Assembly: GCA_964597535.1 (NCBI GenBank)
Contig: CAZQYB010000025.1
Location: 1-22,530, forward strand
Direction of reading: 5' to 3'
DNA length: 22,530 nucleotides
DNA from: CAZQYB01 sp964597535
Lineage (GTDB): Bacteria; Planctomycetota; Phycisphaerae; Sedimentisphaerales; Anaerobacaceae
A program made the translations under genes and the position numbers. The first letter of the stretch is position 1. Each line of letters starts with the position of its first letter. The notes under the pieces are model-generated. The model was not told the origin of the DNA. It saw only the letters and a list, made by a program, of their open reading frames with translations, and ran no database searches. Of this stretch, positions 4,898-11,915 are shown one piece after another.

Positions 4898-6916
4898 ATT
4901 CGTCCCTGCCAGCCAATCATCGGCCAAAATCGCAACGTCGAAGAAATCAACCCGCCCATCGTGATTCAAATCCCCCGCCGGATAAACCCTCAAATATGGA
5001 TACGTCTGGTATTCTCCGATATCCCAAACCTCCACAAAGTCCCAGTCGGAGAAGCTGTTTTGCTGTTTCATCAGTTCCTCGATTAGTGGTGTGCCGAATC
5101 CGTTATCCGGCCCGCCGCCGTCATTCGGGTGGAGAAAGTAGCAGTTGCTGATGGTAGCATAGTCATTATTTCCGCAGAGGCCGCCGAGAGCTTCAGAATT
5201 ATCCCCGGCGGTAATAGAGCCGGTGGCATAGCAGTCGGTGATAGGGGCAACATTATCTCCGCAGAGGCCGCCAAGATAGGCGGAATCAACCCCGCCGGAA
5301 ACAGAACCGGTGGCGTAGCAATTAGTGTTCATACCATAATTAAATCCGCAGAGGCCGCCGAGTTCGTGAGAATAATCCCCACCGGTCACAGAGCCGGTGG
5401 CGTAGCAGTTGATGATTGTGTCAAACCAATTATCTCCGCAGAGCCCGCCGAGTTCGTGAGAATAATCCCCACCGGAAACTGAGCCGGTGGCATAGCAGTT
5501 GGTGATAGGGCCAACATTATCTCCGCAGAGGCCGCCAAGATAGGCGGAATCAGCCCCGCCGGAAACAGAACCGGTGGCGTAGCAATTAGTGTTCGCACCA
5601 TGATTAAATCCGCAGAGACCGCCGAGTTGTTCAGAACCGTCCCCAGCGGTGACAGAGCCGGTCGCGTAGGAATTTCTGATTTGGTAAGGGGCCCAATTTC
5701 TTCCGCAGAGCCCGCCGAGTTCGGTAGAATTATCCCCACCGTAAACAGAGCCAGCAGCGTAACAGTTGCTGATTGTGCCATTATTATTTCCAGAGAGCCC
5801 ACCAAGATAGGAACAATCATTCCCGCCGGCAACAGTGCCGGTGGCATAGCAGTGCTGGATAGTGCCACCGATATCATATTCATATCCATTGCTTCCGCAG
5901 AGCCCGCCTATATAAGAAGAATGCTCATCACCGCTCACAAAGCCGGTCGCGTAGCAGTTGCTGAGGTCACCGTCATTACTTCCGCAGAAACCGCCCACTT
6001 CTTGATAACCGGACACTGAACCGGTGGCATTGCAGTCGATGATTGTTCCTTCGTTATGTCCACAGAGGCCGCCGAGGTACAAAACACCTGTCACAGGGCC
6101 TGTTGCGTAGGAATTGATAATATTGCCCGAATTCAATCCACAAAGACCACCGGCTGATTGGTCGTAGTCGGTCACCGAGCCTGTGGCGTAGCAGTTGATT
6201 ATCGTCCCATTATGGTCATCAATCCATCCATTATTTCCACACAGGCCGCCGACTCCTACTCCAAAGCAGGTTACAGGACCGATGGCGTGGCAGTTACTTA
6301 TCGTTCCTCTATTATCTCCGCATATACCGCCGACACTATAAGAATGATCTCCAGACGAAACCGAACACATGGTATAGCAGTTGGTAATCGTGCCTCCAGC
6401 ATTGTCTCCGCATAGTCCGCCGACATCAAAATTAGAACCACTACCAGTCACAGTGCCGGTGACATAAGAGTTGCTGATTGTTCCAGAATTGCTTTTTCCG
6501 CAGATGCCACCAATATCCCAACCAGAACCTGCTATATTTACATCTATTACACCAAGATTTTTGACGTGGCCGTTTTCGGCAATTCGGCCGAATAAACCAG
6601 TACTACCCCCTCCTGTTATGGTAAGGTTGACGATATTACAATCGTTGCCATCGAAAACGCCGGTGAAGGGATTATCCCGGTCGCCGATGATATTGAATTG
6701 TGTGCCGGTGTAGGCTGCGAGGTTAATGTCGTTGACCATTACGAAGCATTTGTTGAAGTCTTCGATATGATTACCGATATCGTTCAAATCATTCGCCGTA
6801 GCTATTTTGTACGGACTGTTCGGCTCACCCGTCCCCCCGCTGTAAGTCCCAGCCCAGGCCGTACCCGTCAATCCAAATGTCCCAAGCAAAATCAAAACGA
6901 TAGCTTTTCTAATCAT
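4892..6916 (-). CDS. Exported GLUG-repeat protein with two cysteines per repeat and dockerin-like C-terminus
   Basis: A protein of 674 residues. A signal peptide (MIRKAIVLILLGTFGLTGTAWA) is followed by a short conserved head (SGGTGEPNSPYKI...NDLNDIGNH) shared with the next gene, then 16 tandem GLUG-type repeats of about 27-34 residues of the form GGLCG.N.G.I.NCYATGSV.GG. Such repeats usually build a beta-solenoid on the cell surface or in secreted proteins. Nearly every repeat carries one Cys in GGLCG and one in NCYATG. The C-terminus (GDLNHDGRVDFFDVAILADDWL) looks like half of a type I dockerin, common at the ends of planctomycete secreted proteins and perhaps a sorting or calcium-binding signal. 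It starts two bases after the upstream GLUG gene, with AGAGAAG as ribosome site. Substrate or partner is unknown; adhesion or a wall role is a guess. Confidence 0.88.
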   Translation of the reverse strand: MIRKAIVLILLGTFGLTGTAWAGTYSGGTGEPNSPYKIATANDLNDIGNHIEDFNKCFVMVNDINLAAYTGTQFNIIGDRDNPFTGVFDGNDCNIVNLTITGGGSTGLFGRIAENGHVKNLGVIDVNIAGSGWDIGGICGKSNSGTISNSYVTGTVTGSGSNFDVGGLCGDNAGGTITNCYTMCSVSSGDHSYSVGGICGDNRGTISNCHAIGPVTCFGVGVGGLCGNNGWIDDHNGTIINCYATGSVTDYDQSAGGLCGLNSGNIINSYATGPVTGVLYLGGLCGHNEGTIIDCNATGSVSGYQEVGGFCGSNDGDLSNCYATGFVSGDEHSSYIGGLCGSNGYEYDIGGTIQHCYATGTVAGGNDCSYLGGLSGNNNGTISNCYAAGSVYGGDNSTELGGLCGRNWAPYQIRNSYATGSVTAGDGSEQLGGLCGFNHGANTNCYATGSVSGGADSAYLGGLCGDNVGPITNCYATGSVSGGDYSHELGGLCGDNWFDTIINCYATGSVTGGDYSHELGGLCGFNYGMNTNCYATGSVSGGVDSAYLGGLCGDNVAPITDCYATGSITAGDNSEALGGLCGNNDYATISNCYFLHPNDGGGPDNGFGTPLIEELMKQQNSFSDWDFVEVWDIGEYQTYPYLRVYPAGDLNHDGRVDFFDVAILADDWLAGTNN
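5222..5749. repeat. Internal 264-bp tandem duplication in the GLUG gene
   Basis: Segments 5222-5485 and 5486-5749 are near-copies at a constant offset of 264 bases (88 codons, three GLUG repeats of 29, 30 and 29 residues). About the first 120 bases of each copy are almost identical, for example both contain AAGATAGGCGGAATCA; the rest is more diverged. The frame is preserved, so the protein gained three repeats at once, by unequal recombination or slippage. Confidence 0.8.
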
Positions 6917-6918
6917 AT

Positions 6919-7974
6919 TTACTTCTCTTCCAGCCAGTGCGAAGCGATAATTGCAAAGTCAAAGAAATTCACTCTATCATCGTGGTCGATGTCACCAGCC
7001 GGATATACCCTCAAAAATGGATACGTCTGCTTCTCCCCAATATCCCATACCTCCACAAAATCCCAGCCGACATTGGTAAACGTGCTCCGCTGCTGCATCT
7101 GGACTGTATTCTTAGCGTGGGCATTGGGGTCTTGTCCTAACCATTCTCCAACTGCGTTAACGTCTGGATTGACGAGTTCGTTGAAGAAACACTCGTGATA
7201 CGCAGTGCAATGACTTAGACCCGTCAGGCTACCAACCGCGGTATTCCCGTCTACAACGGCTACGGAATAGCAGTTCAAAACCTCTGGGCCGTTCACAAAT
7301 CCTGCCAATCCACCGATTGCAGCATCTCCTCTACATGTTCCTGCTGAATACGAATCGTAAATGCTTGCAAAAATTACTTCACCTGCCAAGCCTCCGACAA
7401 ACAAATCGCCATTCACAAGTACACTCGCATAGACTCTTGACAAAGTCCCTTGAGAAACTCCAACAAGGCCACCAACCGAGTGGTTTCCGTATACAACACC
7501 TCCAGTCACAAGACAATCACTAATTTTTCCTGAATTGTAACCGGCTAGCACACCTACGTAATCACTTGTCAAGGCACGCACATTAGGATTTTCAAATGCG
7601 AGGTTTTTGATTTCGCAATCGATACCATAAACTGAACCAAAAAGACCTATGTTGTTGCCGCTGTTTGTCTCATAATTGAAATTGAAAATCCTGTGTCCAC
7701 TGCCGTCAAAGACCCCCGTGAAAGAATCTGGATACGAACTGCCGATTATGTTGAACTGTGTGCCGGTGTACTCGGCCAAATTGATGTCGTTTACCATTAC
7801 GAAATGCGAGCCCCAGTCCTCCAGGTGATTGCCGATGTCGTTTAAATCATTTGGCGTGCCTATTCTGTAGGGATTATTCGGCTCGCCCGTCCCCCCGCTG
7901 TACTTCTCCGCCAACGCGCTGCCCGCCAGCAAAAAAACAATTAGAATCGGGAAAATTGCTTTCTGCGCCATCAT
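6919..7974 (-). CDS. Exported GLUG-repeat protein with dockerin-like C-terminus
   Basis: A protein of 351 residues with a signal peptide (MMAQKAIFPILIVFLLAGSALA), the same head domain as the downstream gene (SGGTGEPNNPYRIGTPNDLNDIGNHLED...FNIIG...FTGVFDGSGH), a handful of GLUG-type repeats (VGGLVGVSQGTLSRVYAS and similar) and a dockerin-like end (GDIDHDDRVNFFDFAIIASHWLE). Unlike its larger neighbour, its GGL-G turns lack the regular cysteine. It is the first gene of a two-gene operon: GGAGG lies 9 bases before the ATG at 7974 and a promoter candidate lies at 8037-8066. The shared head and tail suggest the two arose by duplication and then diverged in repeat number. Function unknown; extracellular or cell-surface location is inferred. 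Confidence 0.85.
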   Translation of the reverse strand: MMAQKAIFPILIVFLLAGSALAEKYSGGTGEPNNPYRIGTPNDLNDIGNHLEDWGSHFVMVNDINLAEYTGTQFNIIGSSYPDSFTGVFDGSGHRIFNFNYETNSGNNIGLFGSVYGIDCEIKNLAFENPNVRALTSDYVGVLAGYNSGKISDCLVTGGVVYGNHSVGGLVGVSQGTLSRVYASVLVNGDLFVGGLAGEVIFASIYDSYSAGTCRGDAAIGGLAGFVNGPEVLNCYSVAVVDGNTAVGSLTGLSHCTAYHECFFNELVNPDVNAVGEWLGQDPNAHAKNTVQMQQRSTFTNVGWDFVEVWDIGEKQTYPFLRVYPAGDIDHDDRVNFFDFAIIASHWLEEK

Positions 7975-8036
7975 TGCGGCATTCCTCCAAGATTCTTACC
8001 GCCTTCTATTTTACCTGCCCCCCGCAAGTTGCAGGC

Positions 8037-8066
8037 ATTATACCATAATAAGGGCAACAATCGCAA
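8037..8066 (-). promoter_or_regulatory. Promoter candidate for the GLUG operon
   Basis: On the minus strand TTGCGA (8066-8061), 18 bases, TATAAT (8042-8037). Transcription would begin near 8030, leaving a leader of about 55 bases with the GGAGG ribosome site of the first GLUG gene. The -35 box is imperfect. A second TATAAT on the same strand at 8097-8092 has poorer -35 spacing. Confidence 0.5.
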
Positions 8067-8112
8067 GAAAAAGCCCAAAAAATCACAAGACATTATATTT
8101 TGAACTCCGGGT

Positions 8113-8140
8113 TTGCAATGCTTTCAAAAGTGGGTATAAT
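8113..8140 (+). promoter_or_regulatory. Promoter candidate for the envelope operon
   Basis: TTGCAA (8113-8118), 16 bases, TATAAT (8135-8140). The start of transcription would fall near 8147, about 145 bases upstream of the first gene, so the inverted-repeat element at 8166-8267 would be transcribed as part of the leader. Confidence 0.6.
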
Positions 8141-8165
8141 GTTTGACGGTAGCGGATTATGACTA

Positions 8166-8267
8166 ATACCGCACCTATTTTAAAAGTGCGCTTATGTAAA
8201 AGATAATCCTTTTGCTCTTATGGAGTTATATAATTTAGCGGGCGTTAAAATTAAATAGGTGCGGTAT
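8166..8267. mobile_element. MITE-like element with 15-bp inverted ends
   Basis: ATACCGCACCTATTT at 8166-8180 is repeated exactly as its reverse complement at 8253-8267, enclosing 72 AT-rich bases with no gene. TA dinucleotides at both outer edges (TACCGCACC...GGTGCGGTA) would fit the TA target duplication of IS630/Tc1-type elements. A small non-autonomous transposon is the likeliest reading; a long-range leader hairpin in the envelope operon mRNA is the alternative. No transposase is present. Confidence 0.5.
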
Positions 8268-8291
8268 AAATCCTAAAATGAGGAGTGAAGC

Positions 8292-9275
8292 TTGATTATG
8301 TCCGAATACAGGATACGATTTACAATGTTAGCAGCGGTAGCCGTACTGTCGGCTTTGTCGATGGTCTCCGGGAAAACCTGGCATTTGGAACAAGGCAAGG
8401 AATGGAAGCCTCCATCGGAATATCTGCTGGAAGTAGCTAAAGCAAAGAAGCTGCTTAACACCGGGCAATGCGAGGCCGCCGAAAAGCAATTAGCTCAACT
8501 GAAAGAGAACTTCCCGGAAAATGTAGGCCCTGACCAAAATGCTTTCAATGCCTTCGTCAACGCAGAAATACTCTTTTGCAAAGGAAAATTCACCAAAGCA
8601 ATCAGAAGCTATGATAAATTCCTGAATAAATATTATCACGAAAGCGAACTTTACCAGGCAGCTTTAGACAGGCAGTTTTCCATAGCTATGGCTTATCTAT
8701 CCGGACGCAAAAAGAGGGTGTTACGCATCTTCAGAATAAAAGGATACGCCGAGGGTGGCAAAATCATGGAAAGGATTATTGACCGGGTCGGCCTCGATGC
8801 ACCAATCGGAATAAAAGGGACTAAAGCGATGGCTGAAAGTTATGAAAAAAGAAAGAAGTTCAACAACGCCTACCTCATGTGGTCGCGGATTTTCTCACAG
8901 TGGCAAACGACCGAAACCGGCAAGGATGCACTGTTTGCTATGGCTCGATGCAAACACGCCGCATATAGAGGACCAAAATATGATGCCTCCAGTCTAATTA
9001 GTGCAAAAAACTACTACGAAAACTTCAAAAAACAATATCCCACCGAAAAAATCGACGCCGATAAAATACTCAACCAAATAAATGGGCAATTAGCTTATAA
9101 ACAACTCAGTATTGGCCGATATTATCAAAAAACCGGTAACAAACAGGCGGCTAATTTTTATTATAGAATGATAATGGATAATTGGCCGGAAAGCGCCGCA
9201 GCAAAAATGGCAAATGAAATATTGAAAGATAAGGGCACCACCAAAAATTTGCGTGGTGAAAACGTAAAGAAATGA
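8292..9275 (+). CDS. BamD-like periplasmic TPR protein
   Basis: A protein of 327 residues with an N-terminal signal segment (FTMLAAVAVLSALSMVSG) and a helical-repeat body of the TPR type (motifs such as LLNTGQCEAAEKQLAQLKENFPE and AIRSYDKFLNKYYHESE, and a C-terminal YYQKTGNKQAANFYYRMIMDNWPESAAA). The last segment matches the end of BamD/YfiO, the lipoprotein that helps BamA insert outer-membrane proteins. There is no lipobox cysteine, and the protein is longer than typical BamD (about 245), so only BamD-like is claimed. Start: AGGAG at 8281-8285 lies 6 bases before a TTG at 8292 but 12 before the ATG at 8298, so TTG initiation is favoured though ATG is possible. It overlaps lptE by 4 bases (ATGA), tying it to outer-membrane assembly. 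Confidence 0.72.
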   Translation: MIMSEYRIRFTMLAAVAVLSALSMVSGKTWHLEQGKEWKPPSEYLLEVAKAKKLLNTGQCEAAEKQLAQLKENFPENVGPDQNAFNAFVNAEILFCKGKFTKAIRSYDKFLNKYYHESELYQAALDRQFSIAMAYLSGRKKRVLRIFRIKGYAEGGKIMERIIDRVGLDAPIGIKGTKAMAESYEKRKKFNNAYLMWSRIFSQWQTTETGKDALFAMARCKHAAYRGPKYDASSLISAKNYYENFKKQYPTEKIDADKILNQINGQLAYKQLSIGRYYQKTGNKQAANFYYRMIMDNWPESAAAKMANEILKDKGTTKNLRGENVKK

Positions 9276-9829
9276 AGAAAGAAAACCTTAAAAATAGCCA
9301 TAACTGCTCAAGTCACTTCTGCTCCGGTCTTCTTATGCTCTTGTGCACTCTGTTGTGCTTGGCCTTTTCCGGATGTGGCAAAATGAGCGGCTATTCCAAC
9401 GAGTCGCTGTTTCCTGAAAATGTGAGCAGCGTTTACGTGGAAATGTTTGAAAACCAAACCTTTTGGCGGGGAGTCGAGTATGAGCTGACCGACGCTTTGG
9501 CAAAACGTATCGAGGCAGAAACGCCATATAAGATAATCTCCAGCAGAGACAGAGCCGACACTGTAATAAGCGGACAAATATTGTCAATTGATCAATTTAT
9601 ACTCAGCGTCGAACGAGAGAGAGGTAGTGCTCTGGAAAAAGAGGTCGAACTGCGAGCGACGGTTAATTGGAAAAACCTAAAAACAGGCCAATTACTGATA
9701 GACAGCCAGTTGGTCAGTGCCTCAGCCAGTTATTCGCCGCTCCAAGAACAAGGATTTAAGTACGCCTCAAGCCTTGCGGCAAACAAGCTGGCACGAAAAA
9801 TCGTAGAATCAATGGAAAAGAAATGGTAA
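9272..9829 (+). CDS. lptE: LptE-family LPS-assembly lipoprotein
   Basis: A protein of 185 residues. A long hydrophobic signal (LLMLLCTLLCLAFSGC) ends in a lipobox-like FSGC with the modified cysteine near residue 35. The mature part has the LptE/RlpB pattern: GYSNESLFPENVSSVYVEMFENQTFWRGVEYELTDALAKRIEAETPYKIISSRDRADTVISGQI, then strands and a C-terminal helix. LptE plugs the LptD barrel that delivers LPS to the outer leaflet. The sequence diverges greatly across phyla, but this N-terminal block is typical of the planctomycete and deltaproteobacterial versions. The start overlaps the stop of the BamD-like gene, indicating coupled translation. Its presence implies a true outer membrane. Confidence 0.82.
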   Translation: MKKENLKNSHNCSSHFCSGLLMLLCTLLCLAFSGCGKMSGYSNESLFPENVSSVYVEMFENQTFWRGVEYELTDALAKRIEAETPYKIISSRDRADTVISGQILSIDQFILSVERERGSALEKEVELRATVNWKNLKTGQLLIDSQLVSASASYSPLQEQGFKYASSLAANKLARKIVESMEKKW

Positions 9830-9889
9830 AGGAAACGTATCCCGCCAATCGTGAACTTGACGCGAATCACAAACAACGAGACACGAAAT

Positions 9890-11881
9890 ATGAGTAACAA
9901 TCAAAACAGAAAACCAACTCAACCACGTTCCGGCCCACAAGGAAGACCAGGCAAGAAGCCGCCGTTGCCGCGCTATAAACGGGGGCCGTTTGGTTACCTC
10001 GTAATTGGAGCTGTGCTTCTGACGGCCTGGATGATGCTGCAGCAATGGCATAAGATTGATGAAATCAGATGGGATGAATTCACCAATCATATTGAGAACA
10101 AGCACATCGAAAGTGTCGATATCGGCGAAACCGAGATTACAGGCAAGTTTAATCAGAAAGGTATCGATAGTCGGGACAAAAAGCTGCCGGCCGCCTTCAA
10201 AGTAGACTACAAGCAGGACTGGGTCGGTAAAGAGTTTCGCGAGAAGTTAGAGAAAAGCGGAATAAAGGTTAAATTTGCCAAGCAGCGCATCTGGCTCATT
10301 ATGCTGATGCAATGGGTCCTGCCGCTGCTTGTGCTCGTGGGATTCTTCTATTTCATCTTTGCCCGCAACATTCGCAGCGGCACCGGTGGAATGCTGATGT
10401 CCTTTGGCCGAAGCAAGCACCGACTACAGGGCAAAGACCGCGTTAAGATTACATTTAAGGATGTAGCTGGTATCGAAGAAGCCAAAGAGGAAGTAGCTGA
10501 GATAATCGAATTTCTGAAGAACCCGAAAAAATTCCAGCGTCTTGGCGGCCGCATCCCTCGTGGAGTTTTACTTATGGGCCCCCCTGGGTGTGGAAAGACA
10601 TTACTCGCAAAAGCAATAGCAGGTCAGGCCGACGTCCCTTTCTTCAGCATATCCGGCAGCGATTTCGTGGAAATGTTCGTCGGAGTCGGCGCATCGCGCG
10701 TACGCGACCTCTTCAAGCAGGCCAAAGAAAATTCGCCCTGTATCATCTTTCTCGATGAGGTTGATGCCATCGGACGAAAACGCGGTGCCGGCTTCGTCGG
10801 TGGTGGACACGACGAGCGAGAACAAACACTAAACGCCATTTTAGTTGAAATGGACGGCTTCGGTACCAACGACCAGGTGATTGTGGTTGCAGCGACCAAC
10901 CGCGCCGATATCTTAGACCACGCATTGACACGCCCGGGCAGGTTCGACAGGCAAATTTTTGTACCATTCCCGGACCTCAAAGGCCGAGTGGATATTCTCA
11001 AAGTTCACGCAAGGAAAGTTAAATTAGGACCCAATGCTAACCTCGAAAGATTGGCGCGTGGAACACCTATGTTTAGCGGCGCAGACCTCGCTGCTATTAT
11101 TAACGAAGCAGCACTGGCAGCAACTATGGCCAATAAAGATTATGTCGAAACGGCCGATTTGGAAGAAGCTCGCGATAAAGTTCGATGGGGAAGAGCCAGA
11201 AAGAGCAGGGTTATCGACCAAAAGGAAAAGGAAATCACCGCTTATCACGAGGCCGGACATACGCTCGTGCAATCTCTGCTAAAAGATGCCGACCCACTGC
11301 ATAAGGTAAGTATCATTCCACGCGGGCCGATGGGCGGTGCCACTTTTGCTCTGCCCGAAAAAGACAGAACGATATTTACGAAAAGATATTGTATGGCGCT
11401 CCTGCAGGTGTGTTTTGCCGGGAGAATCGCAGAAGAAATGTTCTGCGATGATATATCCAGCGGCGCACAATCCGATTTTCAGCAGGCCACTAAAATTGCA
11501 AGGCAAATGATTTTGACCTGGGGTATGAGCGACCAGCTTGGGCTGATTAGTTACGAACCGGATTTGGGGCTCAGAGACCGCATATATCTGATGCCGGGCG
11601 AAAAAGAATATTCCGAGAGAACAGCCGAAGCTATCGATAGCGAAGTAAAAAAAATTACCGATGAGGCCTACAAAAAAGCAAAAGAACTGATAGAAAAAAA
11701 CAAGGACAAACTTCACCGAATAGCAAAAGCATTGCTGAAATACGAAACTCTCGACGCCGAGGATGTCAAGCTGATACTGGAAGGCGGCGAGCTGGACAAA
11801 CCCACAGTTGCCGATTTGTTAGCCGCCGAACAGGCAAAGGATAAGCAACAAAAAGAACAACAGGAAAAGTCCAAAACCTAA
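9890..11881 (+). CDS. ftsH: ATP-dependent zinc metalloprotease FtsH
   Basis: A protein of 663 residues from the ATG at 9890; an upstream in-frame GTG at 9851 has no ribosome site and adds only word-repeat sequence. FtsH extracts and degrades membrane and soluble regulatory proteins at the inner membrane. Seen in order: a basic, proline-rich N-terminus, helix 1 (YLVIGAVLLTAWMML), a periplasmic domain, helix 2 (MLMQWVLPLLVLVGFFYFIF), the Walker A GPPGCGKT (about residues 230-237), pore motif FVEMFVGVG, Walker B IIFLDEVDAIG, second region of homology ATNRADILDHALTRPGRFDR, and the zinc-protease motif HEAGH (about 453-457) with the third ligand in the downstream DDISSGAQSDF region. All key residues are present. 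A Lys/Gln-rich tail follows. It sits 60 bases after lptE in the same direction. Confidence 0.97.
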   Translation: MSNNQNRKPTQPRSGPQGRPGKKPPLPRYKRGPFGYLVIGAVLLTAWMMLQQWHKIDEIRWDEFTNHIENKHIESVDIGETEITGKFNQKGIDSRDKKLPAAFKVDYKQDWVGKEFREKLEKSGIKVKFAKQRIWLIMLMQWVLPLLVLVGFFYFIFARNIRSGTGGMLMSFGRSKHRLQGKDRVKITFKDVAGIEEAKEEVAEIIEFLKNPKKFQRLGGRIPRGVLLMGPPGCGKTLLAKAIAGQADVPFFSISGSDFVEMFVGVGASRVRDLFKQAKENSPCIIFLDEVDAIGRKRGAGFVGGGHDEREQTLNAILVEMDGFGTNDQVIVVAATNRADILDHALTRPGRFDRQIFVPFPDLKGRVDILKVHARKVKLGPNANLERLARGTPMFSGADLAAIINEAALAATMANKDYVETADLEEARDKVRWGRARKSRVIDQKEKEITAYHEAGHTLVQSLLKDADPLHKVSIIPRGPMGGATFALPEKDRTIFTKRYCMALLQVCFAGRIAEEMFCDDISSGAQSDFQQATKIARQMILTWGMSDQLGLISYEPDLGLRDRIYLMPGEKEYSERTAEAIDSEVKKITDEAYKKAKELIEKNKDKLHRIAKALLKYETLDAEDVKLILEGGELDKPTVADLLAAEQAKDKQQKEQQEKSKT

Positions 11882-11915
11882 TACTATTTTTATTCCAACT
11901 ATCTCTAAATCGCCT

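Noticed and set aside
5129..6019. Long antisense frames with repeats inside the GLUG gene (plus and minus, alternative frames)
   Set aside because: They are mirror readings of the tandem GLUG repeats. The true frame has a signal peptide, conserved repeat motif and C-terminal tail.
4892..6916. Regularly spaced repeats that could be mistaken for a CRISPR array
   Set aside because: The repeats are coding, keep the reading frame, vary in length by codons, and give GLUG motifs. There are no constant repeats with unique spacers and no cas genes.
7285..7425. TTCACAA strings resembling Rex half-sites (GTTCACAAAT, ATTCACAAGT)
   Set aside because: They lie inside the GLUG coding sequence, lack the opposing TTGTG arm at the right distance, and are not near a promoter.
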